A DNA stretch of 64,000 nt from Acanthococcus lagerstroemiae. Lineage: Eukaryota > Arthropoda > Insecta > Hemiptera > Eriococcidae. The stretch lies in contig CM063106.1 in assembly GCA_031841125.1 (NCBI GenBank), forward strand, positions 11,656,001 through 11,720,000, read 5' to 3'. The position numbers were made by a program, and so were the translations under genes. The notes beneath the pieces were generated by a model that made no database searches, was not told where the DNA came from, and saw nothing but the letters and a program-made list of their open reading frames with translations. Of the stretch, positions 23,729 to 34,800 are shown piece after piece; the stretch's first letter is position 1, and every line of letters starts with the position of its first letter.

Positions 23729-25822
23729 TCACATGTTCCTTATTGTTGGAACATGTTGGAACTTGGAAACAAAAACAAGATGGGTATGACGGTATGGGTA
23801 TTTTCTTTGCTAAGGGAGGAAAAAGCCGAATAGTACTGGCTTCAGCCAGATTTCGAACCCTGGTATTCAGCCTTCAGCTTTCAAATCCCACAAAAAATAA
23901 AATACAGCTTTTTGGTTTTCAGCTTTCGGCTAGCTTTTAAGCGCTGATAAAACCCAGTCCCAAATGAATAAATCACGTACGGGACGATCCACCCTGGAGC
24001 GCTGGAGCACCCTGGGCACGAAACCTATAATAAAGGTTTTTTTTAGCATTGGCGGGCCCTAAAAAAAACTCGGGCACAGGGGGAAACCCTCCTCCCTCTC
24101 TCTGCACAGACCTGTAGATTTATACATGAGGCGAACCAGAATCCCTAGGAAAATAACGAAAAATTCAATATGTAATTTTAATAAGTTGCGTATAATGAAC
24201 ACATGCCTGGTAAGTTTGAGGATCCTCCATCGGTTTGAGCTCTCCCCGCGGCGACACGAACTGGAACCTGTCAATCATTTTCTAACAAAAAACTACTCGA
24301 ATGAAAAATGTTAGGGGAGGACTGAATTGTCAGAGAGCAAAGAGAAAAATAACTAATGAAAATTTAGAAAACAATAAATTGGTGAAACAATGGTTGGTAC
24401 ACAATGACTTCTTGAATGTTTGAAATTGAAATTATTTAAATTTTTCAACTTATATTTTGAAGTTTCAGCTCAATTTAAATGGTCATGATTCAGCTTGTAA
24501 AAGGTTCATTTTTAAATCAGTTAGGCATGGGAAAATGTACAGATACAACTTTTCCGGTGGATGGATACTTGAAGGCCAGAAAAGGTGTCAGTGGCACCTC
24601 TAAAAGCACCTCTGTACGTGAGAAGGGCTATATTGTTTCTACCGTTCTCAGTTTTTCCATTTGTTTTCACGTTCATCCGTTTTATTTTTCATAGAAGATA
24701 TATGTTCCTTGGGCTACTAGAATTTATTCGAGAATGTTCCTTTTTATTCAAAATGTTGACCATGTTGGTTGGAGTCTTTATTCCTTTATTGTCGCATCGT
24801 GTGCTTATAAAATAAATTTGAGAAAATACGATAAGAAAGTTCCCCAGAAACGGACTAAAAATAAGTGAAGATGGATGACTTCCACATATTGAATTCTTAA
24901 TCCCAATGAATTGCGATGGAAAAACGTTTTACTTTGTTCCTGAAGTAATATTACTTTCTAATGATTGGATGTTGCTACTATTAATTGATCTCTTTGAAAA
25001 TGATACATGCTCGGGGCCATTAATTTTAATTAACTAGTGTGGCAATATTAGAACTGCTTCTTTTATAACGATACATTTATTTCTTGTTTTACATTCCGCA
25101 GTTCATATAATAAGCTATTGAAAATATGATCCGAATGCTTTTCTGTAACATGATTCTAATTTTGCATAAAAATACGAAGTGTCACACTTGACCACGTACT
25201 TTGGTTTGTATTTTCTTGTATTTACAAATTATTTATCAAACTAAAATTCTGATATAATTACAGCACAAAGGACATTACGTAAATAAATTGTACAGCGATT
25301 TTTCTGTAATTCTTTTATTCAATATCAATGAAGATACAATACTGAAACATGTTCAAGAACGTTATTATGCTACAGCATACAGAAATTGTAGAAAATCACT
25401 CGAAATTAGATGAGTATGAACATTATTTTACTTATAAGATACCTATTGGTTGCATTTTAAAAATGGTTGCCTCATTTAAGCTGCCGAGATCTGGTTTACT
25501 AACATCATTTTCGGATGACGCATCAGTAAATTGAGGAGTTTGATTTGTAAGAATTATGATGAGTTGTAACTGAATCTTCTTAAACACTTTCACCTTACAT
25601 CATTCTTCTGGGTTTTACCTCTTTACACATAATGCTCTCCGTCGGAACTTCCAACCATTCCCTAGTTCAACATCAGTTTGCGTTTTCCACCGCTTATTCA
25701 ATAATTATCGGAAAAACGCATCATCACTGAAACCGCGATAGCGAATAAAAATCCCCAAAACCAGTGGGCATCCCCATCCATTTTTATGGGAATTCTATAT
25801 CACTCACTGCAGGTCGACTCAA
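23729..25822. other. no gene seen
   Basis: AT-rich intergenic sequence downstream of the ELMOD gene (which is on the minus strand). No supportable open frame; the gene's 3' UTR probably lies in its right part. Confidence 0.5.
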
Positions 25823-26755
25823 TTAGATATCTGAAACTTTAGGTTCAATTCTGAGAATACAATTTTCGTCGCTTAACCTCCGTCGAATGACAGTTTCAAA
25901 ATTTTGTCGGATACTCCGAAAATCCATTATATCGGTAGGATTTGATTTAGCCCAAAATTTATCGAATTCAAGAAATAGGTAACAATAAAAATGATGGAAT
26001 GCATCTATGCTGGGCATTCGATGTGAAACATTGTAGAAATGTGATTTACTACTGCCGTCAAGTAGAATATTATAGGCCAGGTTGGTAATATTAATACCAA
26101 GAACAGCAAATGCGAACCCTTGAACTGGATGTAGCGAATGTTGCAAAACTTTAACAGCTATGTTATTGTATTCCGTTGCAAAAAATAATAAGTTATCGAG
26201 TCCAAGAATGCCCATGCCTCGAAAATCAGTCTTTGGATCGTTGCCTTGAAATCCGATGTCTTGCCATTGTTTCGATATTCGACTACTTAAAGGTTGGTTA
26301 GGATTCAGTGAGTCCCAAAGATTCGTGAGTTTCTTCTCGTGTTCTTCATTATCTGAATCATAAGGTAGGCTTGACAGAAATTTCACTTCTTCGATTAGTT
26401 CCTTGTAGCCCCATATATGTTCTAAACATCTTCCAAATGATTTAACAAACTGTACGTGTATTCGAGGATTAATCTTCTTACAAGCTATCACAAGCAAAAC
26501 TGACTTATTCAGCGCGTCCGATAAGTTCTCTCGCAGTTTCTTTTTTGCACTGAGTTCGTCTAAATAGCTCGTCATCGTTTTGATGTTCGGTTGCTTCGAA
26601 TATTGAAGAGAATATTCGACGTGAAGACTTCTTTTCGCTCCCGGTAAAGTGCTGTAACAGATTCTTTGAAGCTCGCATAATTTTGTGATTTTCCTCAGTA
26701 TAACTTTAACTATCGGCCGAAATGACCAGTAAAACCAGGAGAATATAGAACGCAT
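25823..26755 (-). CDS. ELMOD2: ELMO domain-containing protein (ELMOD1/2 type)
   Basis: 310 residues from a true ATG to TAA with no intron. The N-terminus is hydrophobic/basic (MRSIFSWFYW... then KLCELQRI at residues 27-31), as in animal ELMOD1/2. The ELMO domain covers about residues 117-293 and includes PYDSDN (131), LWDSLNP (146) and the hallmark WQDIGFQGNDPKTDFRGMG (164-182). In the family the invariant arginine of this last motif is needed for GTPase-activating activity. The domain continues with GINIT (220) and HFYCYLFLEFDKFW (255-268). Length matches the family (about 290-335). Known role: ELMOD proteins are GAPs for ARL2 and other ARF-family GTPases, acting at endomembranes and mitochondria; this is inferred here from similarity. 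Which of ELMOD1 or ELMOD2 is the closer relative cannot be decided. The single exon is unusual and could mean a retrogene, though no downstream A-tract is visible. It diverges from the zinc-finger gene starting near 27.3 kb. Confidence 0.92.
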   Translation of the reverse strand: MRSIFSWFYWSFRPIVKVILRKITKLCELQRICYSTLPGAKRSLHVEYSLQYSKQPNIKTMTSYLDELSAKKKLRENLSDALNKSVLLVIACKKINPRIHVQFVKSFGRCLEHIWGYKELIEEVKFLSSLPYDSDNEEHEKKLTNLWDSLNPNQPLSSRISKQWQDIGFQGNDPKTDFRGMGILGLDNLLFFATEYNNIAVKVLQHSLHPVQGFAFAVLGINITNLAYNILLDGSSKSHFYNVSHRMPSIDAFHHFYCYLFLEFDKFWAKSNPTDIMDFRSIRQNFETVIRRRLSDENCILRIEPKVSDI

Positions 26756-27352
26756 GCTGATCTAGTTCATATTTCACTTGATATACGGCTACTAATCAAA
26801 TAATGAAAAAAATGACTCACGAACATAACACTGAGCACTGAGCATACAGTATACCGACAAATTATTGCAAAATTACTAAATACCGGTTACCATTGAGCAG
26901 CGACGAAATTTGCTCTGCAAAGTTTGTTCGAGTGACCAACAAGCTACAAAGAAGAAAGAACAAACTTCACAAATTTGATAACTGATAAGTCTTGATCCTG
27001 CTACTGTTGTTGTTATTATTTGATTTATCAGTAACCACGAACCACGATACTAGCGCGCCGCCACCTTAGAAAGTTCCTTTGTTTACTGTTCTTGCAATCA
27101 AAATGGCGTATTACTATACCCACCTAGATACAGCGCCTTATGATGTTATGATTACGGTATAATCTGCTTATCACTAGCGTATTTAGTTGCGTTTTTTCAT
27201 TGTGGCTCATGAAGTATGAACAGCAAAATTTTTTCCCTGCGTTCGTGTTTTTGAAATAAATAAAATTATTATGCTGTTTGTAAGTTTCTCTTTTCTGCGT
27301 CTGAGTCTCCTATTATTCTTATCCATTCTTCTAAAATTTCTTTTGGTCTTAG
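26756..27352. promoter_or_regulatory. divergent intergenic region between ELMOD and zinc-finger gene
   Basis: About 600 bases separate the ELMOD start (minus strand) from the first visible zinc-finger exon (plus strand). It should hold the ELMOD promoter and perhaps the 5' part of the other gene. A short ATG frame at 27104 (MAYYYTHLDTAPYDV...) ends after ~19 codons near a GTATAA and might be an upstream exon, but this is not supportable alone. No TATA box or initiator stands out. Confidence 0.35.
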
Positions 27353-27419
27353 GTTTGTAAAACTTGCGATAAAGTCTTCTGTGATAAAAAATCTTTGAAA
27401 CAGCATGAAATATGTACTT
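27353..27419 (+). CDS. zinc-finger gene, exon with C2HC finger (3' boundary uncertain)
   Basis: A pyrimidine-rich acceptor (TTGGTCTTAG, ending 27352) precedes VCKTCDKVFCDKKSLKQHEIC, a zinc finger with C-x2-C-x12-H-x2-C spacing. The best donor-like GT downstream (GTATGT at about 27439) would leave phase 1, whereas all other exons of this gene are phase 0, so the end is not resolved. It may belong to an alternative isoform or be a decayed first finger. Function by family: sequence-specific DNA or RNA binding in the nucleus. Confidence 0.5.
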
Positions 27420-27530
27420 ACTTCTTCGGATGTTTTTGTATGTATACCGCATTAATGTGTTTCTATTTGCGAATAAAGATAAGATACAAATTTATTGTAT
27501 ATCTTGATGTTTTTATTTTTCTTTGCGTAG

Positions 27531-27614
27531 CGTTGTAATGAATGTGGAAAAACGTTTGCATATCGGGAGAACTTGAATTCGCATGTTAGAAGTCAACATT
27601 CAAATGAGTTTTTT
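27531..27614 (+). CDS. zinc-finger gene, C2H2 finger exon (duplicate of 36339-36422)
   Basis: 28 codons between a CTTTGCGTAG acceptor and a consensus GTAAGT donor, phase 0 at both ends. Encodes RCNECGKTFAYRENLNSHVR then SQHSNEFF, a canonical C-x2-C-x12-H-x4-H finger with the conserved Phe and Leu. The exon and its flanking intron sequence (27494-27672) are repeated at 36284-36480, so this is one copy of a duplicated exon. About 8.7 kb of repeats and a LINE separate the two copies. Inclusion would add one finger without changing frame. Confidence 0.65.
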
Positions 27615-27798
27615 GTAAGTAGAGAATATTTTACTGAATTCTCTGATCGAATTTTGAAAGGCTCAAAAATGCTTGGTGACGCGTTGGTATTTTGTGCCAC
27701 TTTTGGAAGAAAAGAGGGTCGTTTGTGTTCGTGCATTTTCCCCGCTATTTCACTCAGTTCATCCTTTGAACTACTTGGCCTGTGTATTTCACCAATGT

Positions 27799-28510
27799 TG
27801 TCCGATGAAATTCTTCGAAAGTGATCGAAAATTTTTCCTTAGCATTTTCGATAAAATTCCTCGGAAATCAAAGGAATCTTCTCGAAGATTTCTGATGAAG
27901 TTTCTTGAGAATCATCGGAGATTTTTCTCAAACACTTCCGATAAAATTCTTCAAAAATTATCGGAAAATATTGGGAGTTTTTTCTGAAGATTTCCGATGA
28001 AATTCTCCGGAAATCATCAGATTGTTTTCAAAGATTTCTTTCCGAAAAAATTTGCCTGAAATCATCGGAGATATTTCTCAATGATTGTCCAATGAGATTC
28101 TTCGAAAATGATCGGAAATTTTTCCTTAATACTTTCGATAAAATTCCTCGGAAATTATTTTCGGAAATCACATTGGAATCTCGAAGATTTTTGATGAAAT
28201 TCTTTGGAAATCATCGGAGATTTATCTCAAATACTTCCAAAATCATCGGAAAATTCTTTCGAAGATTTTTGAAGAAACTCATCTTTGCAAAACATTGGGA
28301 ATTTTTTCTGGAGATTCCCGATGAAACTCTCTGAAAATCTTCAGAGATTGTTCTCAAAGATTTCTATCCGACAGAATTCTCCGGAAATCATCGTCGATTT
28401 TTCTTAATAATGTCCAATGAAATTCTTCGAAAATGATCGGAATATTTCCTTATTACTTTCGATAAAATTCCTGGGAAAATTTTCTCGAAGGTATTCGAAG
28501 AATTTTTTGG
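27799..28510 (+). repeat. higher-order minisatellite (~300-bp units of ~35-45-bp subrepeats)
   Basis: Units begin TGTCCRATGARATTCTTCG at 27799, 28086 and 28411 (lengths 287 and 325, the last partial). Each is built of degenerate subrepeats around TTTCCGATGAAATTC, CGGAAATCATCGGAG and ATTTTTCTCAA. An inverted partial unit follows at 28826-28972. It lies in the long intron of the zinc-finger gene. Confidence 0.8.
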
Positions 28511-28825
28511 AAAACATGGGGGATGGAAAGATAAGCCGTAGATAAGCTACCAGTGCTCATGCGTTGTTTTTTTTTGCTATTTTCAAAAGCTGTCTATACT
28601 ATACACTGATGTGCGGGAAATACACGAAAAAGGAATTGCGAAAAATTCGCCGAAAAAATCGCTAAACAATCACTAATACACGATTCGCAGTTCGTCTCAA
28701 TTTCGTATTTCAACCAAGTGATTCGCGAGTCAGGCGAGGGACGAGGGATAATGTGCGAAATACGCGAAAACATGGCAGTTTTGTTTTGTAACCCGAGAAT
28801 AAAGTTGTATTTTGTATTTCAATTA

Positions 28826-28972
28826 TTTATTTCATCAAAAATCTCCGATGATTTCCAAAGAATTTCATCAGAAATCTTCGAGAAGATTCCTTTGATTTCC
28901 GAGGAATTTTATTGAAAATACTAAGGAAAAATTTCCGATCATTTACGAAGAATTTCATCGGACATCATGTGA
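28826..28972 (-). repeat. inverted copy of the minisatellite unit
   Basis: The reverse complement starts TGTCCGATGAAATTCTTCG and follows the first ~145 bases of unit 27799 nearly base for base (e.g. CCTCGGAAATCAAAGGAATC). With 27799-27945 it forms a long inverted repeat. The R1-like LINE begins directly after it. Confidence 0.8.
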
Positions 28973-29840
28973 TTGATGATTGATGATACATACCAACATA
29001 TACGTCAACGCAGCTCAAACGATCACCCGGCCTCTGGAGGACACTCACTTTCAGTCGATCATCTTTGGCGTCAGGTCCATGGCGGGTGAGTCTCCAAGAT
29101 GTACCCACAAACGGCGTAGGAGCCGTATGGTGTTGGCTGGACTGATTTGAGGCGGTCCCCAAGTCCGACCAGGCCATGGCATGGTTGGGCTTGGCCCAAG
29201 CACATGGGGGCATCCATCTTCTCGTGAAAACCGACAATGGTAGGACATTATAAATTGTATTAAAGTCAGGTTGGGAGGTGTGACGGCCTCCTGTAACTCC
29301 AGTAAACGGAGGACGTCGCCGGGGTATGTTGAGGGGCTCATAGTTAGCCATACTGGGTGTGTGGTGGCACCTGTAGCCGGAACCGGAGTACTGATACTGG
29401 ACTTGGTTGACTGGGTAAGGGGTGCTCCTGCCAAGTTAGGGTGCATGGTGCGGACAAACAACCGGAGTATGCACACTAAAAGACAAGTCGGGGGACTCCG
29501 GCCCACTACAGGGGGGTACGCACTCACCTACCAGGCGCGTCCCCAGGTGGCGGATAGGGGCGGCGGTTGGAGAACACACGTCCTCAAGCAGGACGTGGTC
29601 TTCAACTGTCGTGTCGACCACGAGTCGGCCGCGGACCATAAGTGCATAATCCTTCAGGCAAGTCTATCATGCTATCAGGGACCACTTGCCCTTTCATCTT
29701 TACATCTTCTCTTTACTACCCTATTCTATCCTCCTTCCAACTTTCACTACATTTCTACCGTCACTTCCGAGCCTCTTCTGCTCGGGTTAAGTACGGGATC
29801 CTGCCTGTAATGGGTAGCACATTCTTCCATAAAATTAATC

Positions 29841-31805
29841 ATGATGAATAATATTACAGAAGTAACGTCTACGGAGCAGAGGGGGGATACCTCAGTTCGG
29901 GTAACAACTGGTTCCACCTCCAGCCAGTTGGGATTGTCAACACACGATGGAGAGCAGCAAACCGCCAACCAGGCGGCCCCACCAACACCACCACCACAAC
30001 AGCTTCAACTGTGTCCAAACTCCGACACAGACGACGAGGACCGGATGCAGACGGACCAACAAGACAAGACTTCATCGACGAAGAAGACAACACTGACAGC
30101 AGCAAAACGCGCCGCATACAGCATTAAACCAAAAAACCGGCTGTACGGCTACCCGGTGCGCCAGGCTGGCGAATCACCGGCAGAATTCCGCTTCCGCCGG
30201 GTGAGGGAAGGTCTGGCCGCTAAACGACTAGCAAAAGCGCAGAGTAAAGTGAACGCTCAGCCAAAAACGGAGAGGGCCAGACACGGTACCTCCGAAGACG
30301 ACACAGACCGACAGCAACCAGACCAGATGCAGCGCCTCCTAGTCACGGTGGAGCGGCTGCAAAAAGAACTGACACAGCTCCGCCTTGACCTGCAGCGCGA
30401 AAGAGTAGAACGCGCGCGGCTCGAGAAGGAGCTGGCCGAAGAGCGGCGACCAAAACCAAAAATGGTTAGACCAACGACAACGACAACGACGACAACGACC
30501 ACGGCTGCGGCGACGCACCGGGAGCTCACCGACACCATCCGAGCCACAGTCAACGAGCTGCTCGCCCCATTTATGGAAGCACTGAACTTGAATGGTGGCA
30601 AACGGCCAGCAACTAAGCCAGCCGCAACAACTTCCATGGAGACCTTGAGGAAGAATGTCCCTGCGACAAAAGCGGCACCTACCGCGACAAAGGCCTCCCG
30701 CAGCACACGACCCAACAAGGAGGCACCACAGAATGCTCCCGCTCCATCTGCTCCGAGCTATGCAGATGCGGCGAGCAAAGCGACACCGCCAGCGACACCG
30801 CCTACAGCCGACGAAGCATACACGGTGGTTCAGAGCAGACGGAATTGTCGCCGCCAGCAGCAGAAACAGCCCAGACAAGGGGCTACCCCTGCCGCGACAA
30901 AAGAAACACAGCCGAAGAAGAAGGCACCTTGCCGCAGAGCTAAGAGGCAACAACTCTCTGACAAGGCAGTTCTCGTGCTTCCAAGAACTGCCGGCGAGAA
31001 GGCGATTGTCACTCTGGAACAGCAGGGACAAGTGAACCCCCAACGCTTCGGGATTCACAGCCGGGTTGAATTCCCATCCGGTGCCGCGCTGCTCCGTTGC
31101 GCCACCAAAGAACAAGCCTCTGCTCTGAAGGAAACCCTGAAGAGCGTCGAGGCTGTTTCGGCAAAAGAGCCGCCACAACCATGGATAGCCGAGGCCCGCG
31201 TCCACACTGTGCCTGCGTCAGTCACCGAGCAGGACATAGTGGAGGCGGTGCAAGCCCGCACCTCCTTGGCGCCACAAAAAGTAATTTTTGTGGCATACAA
31301 GAAGCCGGAGGTGCACACAAAAATTGCTGTACTGCAAGTCAGCCCGGAGCTCTTCAAAAAACTCCAGACCATCCGGTCCATCAGACTCGGCTGGGGGCAG
31401 ACATGCACCGTCAACGCGAAACCAATCCTCCCCCGATGCACCAAGTGTCAAATGCTTGGTCATCGGGAGAAGCATTGCCACGCTGCCGCTCCAGATGCTG
31501 CGGCAGACAAGGTAGATGACACCAAAAGCTGCCGAGACTGCCGTGCCTTCAATGCGCGGGTCAAGGCTGGCGGTCTAGGCCGGTCCCGCTGCCGGTTCAC
31601 CGATCACCCGACCAGAGCGGGAGAGTGCTCAACCAGGCGAGCACTCCAGCGGAAATACAAAGCAACTCCGCTGGCCGATGTAATTGTCGAGGATACAAGG
31701 GAAGCCTCGCAGCCTACATCATCATCGTCATCAAGGAGTGGGGCAGCAGCCAGTAGGGACAACAACCATGGCCAGGACATGGAGGTTGCGGAGGAAGATA
31801 TCTGA
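29841..31805 (+). CDS. R1-clade LINE ORF1 (gag-like RNA-binding protein), intact
   Basis: 654 residues, ATG to TGA, uninterrupted. The N-terminal half is Gln/Thr/Arg-rich. A charged coiled-coil segment lies at about residues 150-200 (LVTVERLQKELTQLRLDLQR), then a Thr run at ~210-220 and Ala/Thr/Pro-rich linkers. Towards the C-terminus there is a conserved RRM-like region and a CCHC knuckle at residues ~533-546 (CTKCQMLGHREKHC). A further cysteine/histidine cluster is less regular than the second and third knuckles of typical R1-type ORF1. Expected role: RNA chaperone and formation of the retrotransposition ribonucleoprotein. Its 3' end overlaps ORF2 by 38 bases in the +1 frame. It contrasts with the broken ORF2. 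Confidence 0.88.
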   Translation: MMNNITEVTSTEQRGDTSVRVTTGSTSSQLGLSTHDGEQQTANQAAPPTPPPQQLQLCPNSDTDDEDRMQTDQQDKTSSTKKTTLTAAKRAAYSIKPKNRLYGYPVRQAGESPAEFRFRRVREGLAAKRLAKAQSKVNAQPKTERARHGTSEDDTDRQQPDQMQRLLVTVERLQKELTQLRLDLQRERVERARLEKELAEERRPKPKMVRPTTTTTTTTTTAAATHRELTDTIRATVNELLAPFMEALNLNGGKRPATKPAATTSMETLRKNVPATKAAPTATKASRSTRPNKEAPQNAPAPSAPSYADAASKATPPATPPTADEAYTVVQSRRNCRRQQQKQPRQGATPAATKETQPKKKAPCRRAKRQQLSDKAVLVLPRTAGEKAIVTLEQQGQVNPQRFGIHSRVEFPSGAALLRCATKEQASALKETLKSVEAVSAKEPPQPWIAEARVHTVPASVTEQDIVEAVQARTSLAPQKVIFVAYKKPEVHTKIAVLQVSPELFKKLQTIRSIRLGWGQTCTVNAKPILPRCTKCQMLGHREKHCHAAAPDAAADKVDDTKSCRDCRAFNARVKAGGLGRSRCRFTDHPTRAGECSTRRALQRKYKATPLADVIVEDTREASQPTSSSSSRSGAAASRDNNHGQDMEVAEEDI

Positions 31806-34800
31806 ACAACGCCTCCGCATCCTCTACACAAACGCCAACCATCGCCCCAGAGCCATGGATGCAGCCCTCCTTGCCGCACGCGATGTAGAAGCGGACATCA
31901 TAGCTATCATGGAGCCGCACCCGGCAGAAGGACGCCTGCAAGCCCCCAGATGGCTACAGGAGCGCAAGAGGAGGGCAGTGCTGCTCATCCGGAACAATGT
32001 CCGCTACACGTCTCTGGCTAGCCCCCACGATGACGTGGTAGCAGCGAACATAGGCCGCATCTCCATCCTGTACGCCTACGCATCGCCCAACAAATCGCTG
32101 GACGACAAACTGACAGGACTCTCGGACACCCTGTTGGCAGCACATGAAAACGTAACCATCGTCGGCAACTTCAACTGCCGCACAGCCTTGCTCCCGGGAA
32201 ACCAGAGCAATACCCGAGGACGACGTCTAGAGGAATTCCTACACCTCCACGGACTCGCGATCCTCAACGACGCTACACCAACCTACCACCGGGCCGGGTG
32301 CTGGGGAGTGAACGACTACTTTCTGGCACCTGCAAACTCGGCAGCTAGATCGCGAGGCCGAGTGCTCGAAGCCGACTCCCTTTTGGACCACGCTCTGCAG
32401 TTGATCACCATTGACACGAACGCAGAGATCAACCGCAGACCACCGTTCACACGCCTCAACCTGGAGAGGCTGGTCTGGGAGGTCGAGCCGCTTGACCTTG
32501 GTGCCCGTCCGAATCTCTCATCGCCGGAACAGATTGACGAGTACGCCCTGCACCTCCAGACCCAACTGCAGGGCGCTATCGACGCGGCATCCGAACAACT
32601 GGAGCGGAAGCCGCCGATACACTGGTGGACAGCGGAGTAGTCGCCACTTAAAAGGCTGCTGGGGAAAGTCAACACGCGACTGAGACGAAGTCGCGACCCC
32701 ATCAGCTCGGCCATACTCCGCGAGGTACAGCATACCATCCGCCAGGCATATAGGAAGGCGATGAAGGAAGCAAAGCACGCAGCATGGCGTGACTTCTGCA
32801 CTTCGGACCGACCTTGGGGCAAGGCTTACACCGTCAGCAAGGGCTCGGAGCGGGCAGCGATGCCCTATCTCCGCCGAGAAGACGGAACATACACAAAGAG
32901 CGAGGAAGAGTCTACCGCACTACTCCTTGCAACAAAGTTCTCTGTCGACCCAGGGGTCGGGTATGCAGTGGACACTGCCGACATCCGAGGCAGCGCCGGT
33001 CCACCACCCAAGGTGACCGCCGGTCTGGTCACCAAGCTCATCAAGAACCTGACCAACCGGAAAGCGCCAGGACCAGACCGGATCAACCACAAGACGCTTA
33101 AGACGCTGCAGAAATGACATCCGGCGGTGCTTCCACGCCTCTACACGGCATGCCTGACCATTGGACACTTCCCCGCGCTCTGGAAACGAGGACGCGTGGT
33201 GTTTGTACCCAAGTCATGCAAGGATCCAGAGCTGGTGGACAGCTATCGTCCTATCACCTTGCTGTCCGTCCTGGGGAAGACGTTAGACCGGGTGCTGAAG
33301 ACGCATATTGACCGTCACCTGGAGGACAAAAACCTCCTGGATGCGCGGTAATACGGCTTCAGGGCTCACCAATTGACAGAGGACGCGGTAGTGGCGGCCG
33401 TTGCAACCATCCAACAACACCAATCAAGACACGCGATGGCCGCCGTCCTGTCGCTGGACATACATGGTGCGTTTGAAAACGCCTGTTGGACCACCACTAT
33501 GCTCACGCTGCAGGAAATGCGCTTCCCGCACTTTGTGGTAGCCACGCTTGGCAGCTACTTCAGCAACCAACAAGTAATCAATGGGAACGTGTTGTGGGTA
33601 CTCCAGAGAGGCTGTCCCCAAGGATCTGTACTGGGGCCAGTCCTCTGGAACATCAGCTTCAACTTGACGCTTGCACCAATCAGTCCAGGAGTTTTGGTGC
33701 AGGCGTACGCCGACGACACGCTGCTGATCTTTAGCACTGAGACATTTGAGGAGCTGCGGCGCACCGTTGCGCTGGCTACAAACACCGTAATTGCTCGACT
33801 TGCTGCCAAGGGTCTGGAGCTGAATGCCAGCAAGACGGAAGCGCTATTGCTGTGTCGCTGGAAAGCCAACCTACCGGACCCAATTCAACTGCCCGTTGGA
33901 GAGGGTACAGTGGTCCGCCCAACAACGACAATGCGGTACCTGGGAGTGATACTCGACGACCAACTCACCTGGGTCGAGCACATACGGCAGGCAACTGACC
34001 AAGCCGCCAACTGGCTCCCCGTCCTCACCTGAATATGCACCAACATGTTCGGGTACAACTAAAGGGCGAGACGGACTATGGTGCAGGGATGTGTGCAGAC
34101 ACATCTGCTGTACTGTAGCTCTGTCTGGTACCACCAGGCGGTCCTCATAACAACACGGCAGCTGCTCATGTTGGTGCAGAGGAAAGCAGCACTTCTCTGC
34201 ATCCGAGCCTACCGGACAGTCAGCCAGGAGGCGTCACTCATTCTGGCTGACCTCGCTCCGATAGACCTCATCATCCATGAGCGGTGAGTCCTGTGGCTAC
34301 TCCGTCATGGCCTGCCAGTCAGCAACTGGGGCCCGTACCCCACAGTTGCCCGCACCAGAACCGGAAAGTTCCAGATAGTGGCGGAGGCCGCCGCCGATTA
34401 CACCGACAACGATGCAGACGACGATCTCACCGGCGGCAGCGAAGAAGAGGACGCTGCTGCAGCTGTTACTGGTGGGCTACCGTTCACACGGCTGGCCAAC
34501 ATGTTCCGCCGCATCACCAAAAAATGCTGGGGAAAACGCTGTGAGGACGCGTCTACCGGTCGATGGACGCACTCCATTTTTCCTAGCATCGGCGCCAGGC
34601 GTAGGTCCAAAATAGCCCTCTCATTTTGGACTACACAGGCGCTGACTGGACACGGTTGCTTCGCCGCATACCTGAATAAGATGCACCGGCGCGACACTCC
34701 ACAGTGCGAGTGTGAGGGCGGATTTCTGCAATCCGTAGAACACGTCCTCACTGAGTGCGCGCTAACTGGCCCGCACATACCTGTTCCTCCGCCGACGGCT

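Noticed and set aside
28965..29810. Several 67-179-codon frames on both strands in the LINE 5' UTR
   Set aside because: GC-rich UTR with few stops; frames overlap on both strands, and none resembles a LINE protein.
30257..31205. Long minus-strand frames (153 and 288 codons) over LINE ORF1
   Set aside because: Antisense shadows of ORF1; Ser/Cys/Arg-rich text without domain.
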